DNA of 64,000 nt from Piromyces finnis (Eukaryota; Neocallimastigomycota; Neocallimastigomycetes; Neocallimastigales; Neocallimastigaceae): contig MCFH01000001.1 in the NCBI GenBank assembly GCA_002104945.1, positions 2,452,501 through 2,516,500 on the forward strand, in the 5' to 3' direction. Both the position numbers and the translations under genes were made by a program. Of the stretch, positions 10,930 to 21,800 are shown one piece after another. A model generated the notes under the pieces. That model ran no database searches and was not told where the DNA came from. It saw nothing but the letters and a program-made list of their open reading frames with translations. Numbering within the stretch: the stretch's first letter is position 1; the number at the start of each line of letters is the position of its first letter.

Positions 10930-11430
10930 TTCCATATATCCTCAACTAACCCCCTGAGTATATGATTAGTAATTGAATATTATTATACATTGTCATATCA
11001 GTACGACGTTGGCACAATCACCCCTCTAGGCACGGCTAATATGGAATAGTTTCTTGCTCTTAATGGACCTATTTCTCAAGACTGAACTACTAACACCAGC
11101 GATTTCCTTGAACCTTTAAGGGAGGGATGATTAACGATGAGAACAATTCTCGAGACCATAATTAGTAATCATGCGAATTTGTAATTCCGTTTACTACGAG
11201 AAAAAATACCATTCTGAATTATTACTTAGGGTAGAGTCCGGTGGTATAATTATACTTACCTGAATTGACCTTTAACTCAAAACCAGAGACAGGGAAAATC
11301 GCTAAAGAACTGCTAATAGTGAGAGAGATAAAAATTGGTACGACTTCATTCTGCATGTGAGATGTTATACACTCCTTAGAGAATTCCGACTTCCATGGCA
11401 ATCGTCCTGAAGGTTCATTAGAAAACATGA
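10930..11430 (-). pseudogene. Degenerate, compacted 28S (LSU) rRNA fragment
   Basis: This roughly 500-bp island is visibly less AT-rich than its flanks. Read on the minus strand, 11341-11398 closely matches a universally conserved stretch of eukaryotic LSU rRNA (CCATGGAAGTCGGAAT, then CTAAGGAGTGT, TAACA, CTCAC, GAATGAA), with roughly eight to ten differences over about 57 bases. Weaker LSU-like blocks follow in the correct order: ACTCTACC near 11230, GGTT plus GTTAGT plus GAGAAATAGG near 11065-11125, and GTCGTACTGAT at 10997-11007. Intact fungal LSU has several hundred more bases between these blocks, so parts are deleted or replaced. The open frame at 11222-11428 overlaps it and is probably accidental. 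The block identities come from memory of LSU rRNA. The first block is strong and the others are tentative. Confidence 0.65.
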
Positions 11431-11439
11431 AAATTTATA

Positions 11440-12634
11440 TATATTAAACGTTTATGAAAAAAAAAAAATTCTTGTATGAAAATACATAATGATCAATTAT
11501 ATTAAATATTTTAAATTATATAATTAAAGGGTAATTTAAAATTAAATAATACATTTATTATACTGACTGTTACCTTGAATTCTAAAATGAAAATGGAATT
11601 ATAAAAAAATGTATTGTCCATCCTTGTAGATACAAAAACATTTTATTAAATAATTATAGCAATACTAACTGATTTTGATGCTTTATCTATGTCATATAAT
11701 TATTATAATTTTATTTATTATTTGTTGTTATTGGGGTAATGTTATAATTCAAGAAAAAAAAGTAAATATTTGAGTATTTGATGTAATATATACATATAGA
11801 TAAATATAGTTTTCTAAACTATTCAATAAAAATGAAATTTCTAAACTGGAAACTCAATATAATACATCAGTTGGGTTAAAACCACTTAGTAATAATAGGA
11901 ATCAGTCCACTACATTTCTCTATGAACCAATAACTAAAAAAATTATTAAATTTTATGTTTCTATTTTTTAGAAAAAAACATAAAACTTTTTCTTGAAACT
12001 TTAAAATTTTTTTAATTATTTTTTTTTATTCTAAAAAATATAATAATGAATATATATAATCTTCATAGTAGGAAGCATGCTCCGCATCTTTTTTTTTTTT
12101 TTTTTTTTTTTTGGGGGGGGGGGGGTCAAAATCGACCCCTTTAAAAATGGAGCTTTCCTAAATCTTGTATAATTAGATCTTATTTAGGTTTTTCAATTGT
12201 GAGATTTGAAGTGGGTTTTTACAGCATAAATAGTTTGGAAAAGTGTGGCTGATGCCCAGAATAATAAAAATTAAATATATTATAAAACAAAAATTATAGG
12301 TAGTTTTTGAACAACACTCTATTAGTATCAATACTTTAAAATACAAGTCAATCAGGCCGGCATTCAAACAAAAGTAATAAGGATTTAAGAATTTCTAATA
12401 TTTTTCTTATATTTAATAAACTGTTAAAAAAATTTTTTTTATTTTCTATATGTAATAAATATTTATTCATTAATTTTATACTTTTACATGATTTATATAC
12501 ATAAAATTATAATTTTTTGTTTAATATTTTAGAATTATTTTTTTCTTTAATATTTAATAATTTTTTTATTATTTATTTATTTTTTAATAATTGCATTTCC
12601 TTTTTTTTTTTATAAAAAAAATTTAAAATATTCT
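11440..12634. other. AT-rich intergenic DNA with a T24/G13 tract, no gene seen
   Basis: Mostly A/T-rich DNA. At 12089-12112 a run of 24 T is followed by 13 G (12113-12125). The last Gs with TC can pair with GACCCC at 12134-12139 across AAAATC, forming a hairpin. The section 12140-12370 is a little less AT-rich and holds a 64-codon minus-strand open frame (12173-12367) that I do not recognise. It may be a decayed repeat whose minus-strand end is the C-run and A-run. Confidence 0.4.
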
Positions 12635-14692
12635 TTATTTTGTTATTTTCATTTTCAAGTTACTTTCTTCTTTATACTCAATTTTAATATGATTTTCATA
12701 ATTTATAAATAAAGAAATAAATTCTGAATTAATCTCCATATCTCCTAAATCATTTTCGTTTAATGTCAAAAAATTGTCAATAAGGCTAACATTTTCCAAT
12801 AACAATTTTATCATATTAATATTTTGATTCCTAATACCTAATAAAAGAGGATACCGTCCTTCTTTATCCTTATCATTCCAATTTAGGTTCATTTTATTTT
12901 TATTTGAATAATTTAATAAAAGTTGAATCATTTTATCATTATTTTTCGAAAATGCGATATTTAATGGATTTTGACCTTCTTTATTTTTTTCTGTCAAATT
13001 TATCATTATATTATGATTATCAGCATAATCCATTAATAATTGAATCAAATCTATATTTGTATTTTTAAAAAAAGCTATTGTCATGGTACATTCTCCACTT
13101 GTACTTTTTTCATTTAGATTTAATAATATATTATGGCTTTCCGAATAGTTTAATAGAAGGCGCACCATTTCAATGTTTTCTTTATAACAGGCCCAAAATA
13201 ATGGATAAATCCCATCACTATTTTTCTCATTTATATTTAATTGTATATCATGTTTTTCAGCATAACTCATTAGGGTTTGAGCCATTTCAGTATTATTATT
13301 GAAAACAGTTAATAAAAGTGGATATTCCATTTCTTTATCTTTTTTATTCATTTCTAATCTAATATCGTGTTTCTCTGCGTAGTCAATAATAAATTTTAAT
13401 ATATCACTTTTATTAGTATTGTCTGTAGCCAACAATAATGGATAGAATTCCTCATTATTCTCATCATTTAATTTCAATATGATATTATGCTTATCAGCAT
13501 AATCTACTAAAAGAGTAATCATTTCCATATTAACATTATAAATAGCATATATTAATGGATAGTTTCCATCGTTATAATTTTTCATATTTAAATCCAAACC
13601 AACATTATGTTTATCAGCACTATTCATTAATTCCTTTAATAATTCGGTATTATTTTCTAAAGTAAGGAGTAATAAGTAAGAATTTTTGATATATTGCTCT
13701 TCTTCATTTTTCGACGATATTCCTATTTCTATGGAATAATCTAGTAAGAGCTGAACTAATTCAGTATTATCAACTTCCCATGCTATTAATAATGGATGCT
13801 TTCCATCACTATCTTTTTTAGTAATATTCCAATCTATTTTATTTGTGAGAACATATTCATATATGATACTGGCCATTTCATTATAATGTTTGTAACACAA
13901 AATTAATAGGGGATTATATCCATCTTTATTTTTTTCGTTCAATTCCAGCATAATACCATTTTTATTTGCATAGTCTAATAAAAGTTTAAGAATATCAATT
14001 TTATTCTTGTCAACAGCAAGTAATAATGGATACCATCCATCATGATAATCCATATCATTAATTGTTAATTTGATATTATTTTTATTAGCATATTCAATCA
14101 ATAATCTTAACACCTCTTCATTATAATTACGTGTAGTCCATAATAAAGGATACCACCCGTAATTATCTTTATCATTTAATGTAAGGGTTGTATTATTTTT
14201 TGAGGCATAATTTAATAATAATTTTGTTATTGCTGTATTATTATTACAGGTAGACCAAAGAAGAGGATACTCACCTTTCATATTTTTTTCATTCATTTCT
14301 ACATTAATTTTGTTTTTTTTGGTATAATCTAATAATAACTGTACAATTTCTAAATTATCTTTATAACTAGCATAAAGTAAAGGATACCATTTATCTTCTC
14401 CTTTATCATTAATATTTATTATGAATTGATTTTTAACTGCATAATCTATCAATATTTTTACCATTTTTGAACTATTTTTTATGACCGCTGCTAACAATAA
14501 ACTATTTTTTTTATCATTTTCGACATTTAAATTTAAAATAATACGAGATGAATTTGCATTTTGTATTATCGATTTAACTTTCTCTATATTATTATCATCA
14601 ATTGCTTCTATTAATTGATTATATTTTTCCCTATTCGAATCATTTACACTTTCTATAGCTTTGGTATTTTTTCTTCTTCCAAATAATCCCAT
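12635..14692 (-). CDS. Ankyrin-like protein with about 15 units of 39 residues (685 aa)
   Basis: A single exon starting MGLFGRR. After a helical N-cap of about 56 residues (LIEAIDDNNIEKVKSII, then ILNLN) come about 15 tandem units of 38-40 residues. The unit consensus is [DE]K-x(3)-G-x-YPLL-x(2)-A, then NN-x-E[MI]-x-LL[LM]-x-YA-x-K, and HNI-x-L-x-LN. The YPLL...LLL pattern is ankyrin-like, but the unit is five to six residues longer than the usual 33 because of an added LxLN strand. No signal peptide or membrane segment is seen, so it is probably intracellular and binds proteins. Two shorter paralogues lie at 43600-44703 (minus) and 53236-54219 (plus), with the same N-cap and unit. The C-terminal cap (LNENDLGDMEI) also recurs. 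The binding partner is unknown. Confidence 0.85.
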   Translation of the reverse strand: MGLFGRRKNTKAIESVNDSNREKYNQLIEAIDDNNIEKVKSIIQNANSSRIILNLNVENDKKNSLLLAAVIKNSSKMVKILIDYAVKNQFIININDKGEDKWYPLLYASYKDNLEIVQLLLDYTKKNKINVEMNEKNMKGEYPLLWSTCNNNTAITKLLLNYASKNNTTLTLNDKDNYGWYPLLWTTRNYNEEVLRLLIEYANKNNIKLTINDMDYHDGWYPLLLAVDKNKIDILKLLLDYANKNGIMLELNEKNKDGYNPLLILCYKHYNEMASIIYEYVLTNKIDWNITKKDSDGKHPLLIAWEVDNTELVQLLLDYSIEIGISSKNEEEQYIKNSYLLLLTLENNTELLKELMNSADKHNVGLDLNMKNYNDGNYPLIYAIYNVNMEMITLLVDYADKHNIILKLNDENNEEFYPLLLATDNTNKSDILKFIIDYAEKHDIRLEMNKKDKEMEYPLLLTVFNNNTEMAQTLMSYAEKHDIQLNINEKNSDGIYPLFWACYKENIEMVRLLLNYSESHNILLNLNEKSTSGECTMTIAFFKNTNIDLIQLLMDYADNHNIMINLTEKNKEGQNPLNIAFSKNNDKMIQLLLNYSNKNKMNLNWNDKDKEGRYPLLLGIRNQNINMIKLLLENVSLIDNFLTLNENDLGDMEINSEFISLFINYENHIKIEYKEESNLKMKITK

Positions 14693-16176
14693 TTTATTTA
14701 CTTTTAAATTTAATCATTATAAAAAATAAAGCATTGTTTTTTACTAAGTATAATAATATATAAATGGAAAATAAAAAAAAAAAAAAAGCCCGGCGGGAAT
14801 TAATATTTTTTAAATTTTTTAATTAAATTTATCAAACTTTAAATAATATTAAAATAGACCCTGTTACTATTAATTAAATTTAACATTAAAAAAAAAAAAA
14901 AAAAGTAATTATACCTTTTACAAATTTTAAAAGTTTTTTAATTATTAAAAAATATTATAAAAAAAAGAAAAAGAAAATATTATTCACCCAAAGTACATTA
15001 AAGAAAGTTTTTAATAATATTATCTTATTAATAATTTTTAACAACTTAAAATATTGAAAGCAGAAAATTAATATCATCAATTAATATAATAACACAACGA
15101 AATAAATTCTTTTTAATAATTGAATAAGCTTTGGTTAATTTAGTTTATATGTCTCCTATATTAACATTAATAGATGATTTTGTTTTATATATATATATAT
15201 AAATTAATATAGTATATATAATAGCTATCTTTTTTAAAAAAAAAAAAAAACATAAATGTATTTTACATTCTTTCCTTAATTTTTTTTTTTTTTATTTTTG
15301 AGTGGAATTAAAAGAATAGTATATTTTGTTTTAAAAATATTTTAACAACATTGGTATACGAAAGAAATAATATAATTTAGATAAGTTAAGCTACCAATAT
15401 TAATAAAACAGAAAAATATTAAGACATTTCAGTATCTCCAACTATGAATTATTATTAATAAACCTTAAAAAAAAAAAGGAAATATATTTATAGAATTATT
15501 TAGTAATAATTAAAATTAAATATATATATATTATATATATTATTTGGTTTATAAGAATTAAAATAAAATTAAAAGAAGAAAATTAAAAAAAAAAAAAAAA
15601 GGAAATTCTATTTAATATTTAATATAATAATACTTAAAAAAGAACAAAAGTATTAATTTTTTCTTATACTTTAATAATTTAAATTATTATACTTATACTA
15701 CATATTATAAATAAGCTCTATTTTAACATGAAGAAAAAATAAAATAAAATAAAATATTTTTTATTTATAACCATATTTACATTTAAAATAAAGAAAAAAA
15801 AGGTCATATATAATAAAAAAAAATCAATATATTATATTTCTTCTTATTTTTTCTTGCCATTGATGAATCGACATAACAAGAAAAATACTACTTTATAATA
15901 TGAATTAATTGAAAGTTTTATTGTTATAAACTTTTAACCCATTGAAATTGGAAAATTTGTAATGGGTTAAAATTTTTTTTATTATGCTAAGACAATAATA
16001 AAAAGTTTCCCAAATTTTTATAACGGTTATTTCTTCTAACGGCTTATTCTATCACTAAAAAATCACTAAAATGTCCAATACTAGAATTGTATGGATTTTA
16101 CATTTATATTATATTTTACATTACAATCTTTACATTCATTTACATTGTAGAAAAAATAATATAATAAATTAGTTTG

Positions 16177-16208
<32 letters not shown>

Positions 16209-16426
16209 GTAATAATAATCTATTTATCAGTTTATAATATCATAATAGTTTATAATATATTTTTATTTTTATATCTATTCAAGAAGACATACATATTCCT
16301 TTTTTTTATTTTTTGTTAAAACTGATTTATTTTCAATAATATAAACCATATATTAATTACTTGTTATAAATAAATAAGTAAATAAATAAATAAACAAACA
16401 AACAAACAAATAAATAAACAAACAAA

Positions 16427-16489
<63 letters not shown>

Positions 16490-16920
16490 ATATTAGCAGA
16501 TGCTTTTTTTCTATATGCATAATATTATAAATACAAAATTTATTTACTATTTATAAAATATATATTAATAAAGAAACATTAATTATTTGTTTTACATTTA
16601 ACCGTCATACAATACTCTTTCTAAACCAGATTATTGTTTTATTTTCTGTTAATTACTTTTAATTACCGTTGACTAGCAAGAAAGAATTTTCTTTTTCTAG
16701 TCATGCTTTTTCTTCTTTCAATATATTAATATAATATATATTATAGAGTTGTACTAATTCTACTATTAATATACCAACAGTAATCTTTTGTATATAATAT
16801 TGAAGTTATAAAAATAGATAAAAAATGTACCAATTTGTCAATCAATAAAGTTTATAAAAATAAATAATAATATGAATAATATTATAAATAAATATTAAAA
16901 AAAAAAAATTAATAATAATG
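14693..16920. other. AT-rich intergenic DNA with microsatellites, no gene seen
   Basis: Holds the promoter side of the leftward ankyrin-like gene, many A or T runs, an AAT run near 16175-16217 and the TAAA array noted separately. No coding-like frame is seen. Confidence 0.5.
16370..16492. repeat. TAAA tetranucleotide microsatellite with CAAA variants
   Basis: About 30 copies of TAAA. The first third is mixed with CAAA units and the rest is pure. Confidence 0.95.
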
Positions 16921-16925
16921 CTTAT

Positions 16926-17200
16926 TGAAAGAATAGAATTTAGCTAGAACTTAAATTACTAAATAAAAATTTATATTACTAATATTAAACTTTAATTAAT
17001 AATAAAATTATAATGTAATTACTAATGTAATGTTTCTTAGAATAATCGTAACATATAGTATTACTAATTTACATTAGCCACATACTTTAGTATAAAAAGG
17101 AATTTGTAAATGTATTATTAAAATCTTTGTAATTACCTTTATTAAATTAAATTTAATAAACATAATAAATAAACTTTATTAAACCTAAATTTACTTTTCA
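16926..17200 (+). repeat. Copia 5' LTR
   Basis: 275 bp, TG...CA, almost identical to 28520-28793. It is followed at 17215 by the gag ATG after only 14 bases. Confidence 0.95.
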
Positions 17201-17214
17201 GATTAAGAGTCTCA

Positions 17215-18207
17215 ATGGCTACCGAATATATTCTTTCTAACCACGGACGTCCACTTAACGGTGACAATTTTAGTGCTTGGAAATTAAGAATTACCAGCAT
17301 CCTCACCGCTTTAAATCTCAAGAATTATTTAGACCAAAATATTACTACTAATGAAATTCAAGATCCAGGTGAAATCCTAAGAATACAAAAGGAAAATGCA
17401 GCTGCTGTATCTATTATACTTAACAATATTGAAGATAAAATCTACCCGCTGATAACCGATACTGATACTGCCCACGAACTTATGGAAAACTTAAAAATCC
17501 TCTTTGAGCAAGACGAAGATGTAACTTTACAAGAATGGATGAACAAATTAAGAGATATGAAGGTCAAAAATCACAAAGAAATACTTAGCGTAACTAGTAA
17601 AATGATGTCCATATTTAAACAAATGGAGAAGAAAAAGTTACCAATTACTGAACAAGAAAAAATAGATTATCTCTTAGGATGTATGCCAAAGGAACTAAAA
17701 ATCATTTTCATTTCTGGAACCACAACTACTGCAAATGACCTTTATGAAGATATTAAAAATAAATACAAATTACTCTACCATATAGGAAAAAATAAAGAAA
17801 TTAGAAATACAAGAAGCTATGATGAAGATATGATGGACATTGACTTAGTTAACAATATAATGAAATTTAACAAGGGCAACAACAATAACTCTAGAATAAG
17901 CAAATACTGTCATATATGCAATATGAAAAATCATAATACTAGTGAATGCGGTTATAACACAAAAAACAAGAATAGATACAACAAATACAACAATAACAGC
18001 AACAACAACAGAAGGAAACTATATCAAAATAACAAAAGAAATTATAATAGAAACAACATCAATTATTTAAACAAGAAAGAAATGGATGAAATTTTATCAA
18101 ATGATGGACTTGCCTATATTAATAACATCAATAATAAAGAAAATAATGAGAAATCTTCGAACTCTACTACCTGGATATATGACACAGGTGCTTCTGAACA
18201 CATAACT
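17215..18207 (+). pseudogene. Copia Gag and protease start, cut by a Gypsy insertion
   Basis: The start MATEYILSNHGRPLNG is typical of Copia Gag (UBN2-like, with FSAWKLRI). A CX2CX4HX4C zinc knuckle (CHICNMKNHNTSEC) lies near residues 231-244, followed by an Asn/Lys-rich stretch. The aspartic protease motif WIYDTGASEHIT lies near residue 320. Exactly after the Thr codon the Gypsy LTR begins, adding a few foreign codons and a stop at 18223-18225. The frame resumes at 24425. Gag could still be made in truncated form, but protease and all downstream enzymes are cut off. Confidence 0.9.
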
Positions 18208-18813
18208 TGTAATGTTGAACACTGAAAGAATAGATTAGGATATCTATTCTATTACAATAACACAAAAATTTGAAAAAATAAAATAAAAAATTGTTTTATA
18301 AAATATCTTTTATTATAATAAAATTTTAATAATAACAATTACATCGATAAAATGATGAAAAATATCTTCTATTTATATTTTTCCTAAATACATTTATATT
18401 ATATTATAACTATTTATTTCTTATATATTATTATTTAAAATCTACACTAAAATCTTAATTATTAATAAATATTTAAACTATAACTATTTTTAGTAAAATA
18501 CAATTGGCAATTCAAATTAAGTACTATTCAATTTGAATATGTGCCCATGTATTATTGATATATTAATCATTTATTATTTATTTATTTCTATGAAAAAACA
18601 ATACTAAAACTAGGGATTTAAATTGAGAATATTAATTTACTTGTTAAACATTAAAAATAAATTAATAATTTATTTTGTTTTAAACTTTAATTATTAATAA
18701 ATAAATTATGTCTCATTTTCTTTTTCTGAATATAATTTGTGTAACTTAAACAATAATACTTGTGGCTTAAGTTACATTAAAGATATCAAACAGAGGCGTT
18801 TGATATCTTTACA
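18208..18813 (-). repeat. Gypsy LTR (3' LTR in element sense)
   Basis: TG...CA, 606 bp. It ends in a hairpin GATATCAAAC/GTTTGATATC near 18782-18807. Confidence 0.95.
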
Positions 18814-18849
18814 ATCTCTCTCTCTAAGTCGAGCTCCTGCGAGATTAAT

Positions 18850-21800
18850 TTATAAGGAATCTTTTCTCGAAGGAATTTCAATTACAAATGGTTGGTATCT
18901 ATGCTTGATTAGATTACCAACTTTATTCTTTCTAATTTTCATGGAGGAGTCGTTCGACTTATATTTTGACTTTTTAGAGTTTCTTTCAAACTCTTGTATT
19001 AATTGTTTATCTGGAATCTGATCTTCAGAAATCCAAGTGGATTTGTCAAATCCTTTCCATGATAACTTATAAAATGTTTCACCATTAACGGATTTCATCT
19101 TTTCAATTTTCTCTGGAATTTTTTCAATTAAATCTGTGTTAAGGTGAATGTTCCTCTTCCTACGATTAGACCTGTCGTTAAACATGTTTTCAAAGTATGG
19201 TTCTAACAATGAAACATGAAAGACTGGATGACATCTCATTGTCTTTGGAAGTTTCAATTTGAAAGCGAGAGAACTAACTTTTTCAATTATCTCAAATGGA
19301 CCAAGCATTTGAGGTGCTAATTTTCTCTTTAGGTTAGTTCCAGGAGAATCTTTCAATAACCATACCTTCTTTCCCACTTCGAACTCCGGGGGAATCATTC
19401 TCTTCATATCGGCATATTTCTTATATGTTTCTTTTGCTTTTTCTAAGTTTTCTTTTAATAATTTAAAGTTTTCATTCATATCAATTACTCTTTGTTCAGC
19501 TCTACTAGGTCTATCATTAGCTGGAATTTCTAAGCTGAACTTTGGATGAAAACCATAATTAGCAAAGAATGGGGATTGATTTATAGATTGTTGTAAAGTA
19601 TTATTATATGCAAATTCAGCAAATGGGATAAGATCAACCCAGTTATTCTGCTTTTTATTTATAAAACAACGGAAATATTGTTCTAATATGCCGTTCACCC
19701 TCTCCGTTTGACCATCTGTCTGCGGATGGTTGGCAGTCGATAATGAATGATTGATATTAAGAAGGTCACAAAGTCTTGACCAAAAGTCAGAAGTAAATTG
19801 CGAGCCTCTATCAGAAATGATGGAATCAGGAAGACCATGCAAACGGAAGACATTAGCAATAAAAGCATCAGCAGCAATCGAAGCAGTAGGAAGACAACGT
19901 AAAGGAATGGCGTGAGCAAATTTAGTAAATCTATCGACAACAACCATGAGAGTTGTCATATCTCTGGACTTAGGAAGATCAACAATAAAATCAATAGAAA
20001 TATCAGACCAGGGCCTACTGGGAGTGCCCAAGGGGGATAATAATCCATAAGGCTTATGTCTGGGGACTTTGGATTTGCAACAAGTCACGCAAGATTTGAT
20101 AAAAGATTTAACGTCTGAATGAAACCTTGGCCACCAAAAGTTTCTGGAAATCAGTTCAGTGGTTTTCTTAATACCGAAATGACCAGCAGCAACAGAATCA
20201 TGATGAAGTTCCAAAACTCTTGTCCTAAGAGATTTAGGAACATAAATAAGATTATTATATAACAAAAATCCTTCATTATCAATAATAACTTTATCAATAT
20301 TTTTAATAGGTGCATTACATGCAGAACCATTCATTTTAAATTGGACAATAGAATTATACAAATCGTCATTTTTAAGTTCTAATAAAATAGAATCGATTAA
20401 CGGTTTGTTATCGCTATGATGAAACGAAATAGTAAGACAAGAAACATCAGAATTAATATTATTCTCTAAATGGTCACTTCTACGAGACAGGATATCAGGC
20501 TTACCGGATTTCTTTCCAGCTCTATAAATGAGTTTAAAATCAAATCTGGATAAGAACAAATTCCATCTAATTTGTCTCTGAGATAACATTTCAGGTTTTC
20601 TAGGAAATGTTAAATTCTTGTGATCAGTATAAATTATGAACGGATGACGTGCACCTTCTAAATAATGACGCCATTCTTCAAGAGCAACTACAATAGCTAA
20701 AAGTTCCTTGTCATATATAGGATAGTTTCTTTGACAACTCGTCAAACTTTTAGAAAGAAATGCAATAGGATGTAATTTGCCATCAAATTCTTGAGAGAGA
20801 ATAGCACCGACAGCATAATTACTAGCATCAGTTTCTACAATAAATTGATTATTACTATCCGCATGTTTCAGAATAGGAGCTGACGTGAACAGAGATTTTA
20901 ATAAAATAAAAGCGTCCTGATCTTCTTTCACCCAGTTAAAAGCAACATTCTTTCTAGTGAGTTTGTGAAGAGGGTTTGCAATTTTAGCAAAGTCTTTAAT
21001 AAAAATTCTGTAATAGTTGCATAAACCAATAAAAGACTGAACCTCTTTAACATTCTTGGGAACCGGCCAATCGAGAATTGCTTTAACTTTATTTTCATCC
21101 ATTTGCAATCCATCCTTTGAAATGACATAACCAAGAAAAGTGGTTTTCTCAACATCAAACTCACATTTTTCTAATTTAACATAAAGATTATTTTCAAGTA
21201 GTTTCTTAAGTACCTTTTTAACATGCACATGATGTTCTTCGATATTATTAGAATAAATAAGAATATCATCAATATATGAGATAACAAAATCGTCTAAATA
21301 GTCACTAAGGACATCGTTAATGAAGTGTTGAAAAGTTGCAGGTGCATTCTTTAATCCAAAAGGCATAACCAGATATTCAAAATGTCCATATCTAGTACGA
21401 AAAGCCGTTTTGTATTCGTCACCTTCTTTAATACGAACAAGATTATAAGCGGATTTAAGGTCTAATTTAGTAAAAATCTTAGCATTTTTCACCCTATCCA
21501 AAAGGTCACTAATTAAAGGTAAAGGATATGAATTACGAATGGTAATATCATTCAACTTTCTATAATCGATACAAAGTCTTAGGGAGCCATCCTTCTTTTT
21601 AACAAATAAAATTGGGGCACCAGCAGGAGACGATGATTTCCTAATAAAACCTTTATTTAAATTATCATCAATATATTTTTTAAGTTCCTCTCTTTCAACT
21701 TCAGTTAATGGATACAAAGGTCCATAAAATAAAGTCGAATCATCTTTAAGTTTGATTTCACAATCATAAGGTCTATGAGGAGGTAACACTTCACAATTTT

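Noticed and set aside
11222-11428. 68-codon minus-strand open frame
   Set aside because: It overlaps the 28S-like block exactly, where the conserved rRNA sequence explains the similarity. No protein features are seen.
12635-14692. N-myristoylation of the ankyrin-like family (MGLFG, MGIFG, MGLID starts)
   Set aside because: All three begin Met-Gly, but the residue at position 6 (R, L or F) does not fit the usual small-residue preference, so the signal is not supported.
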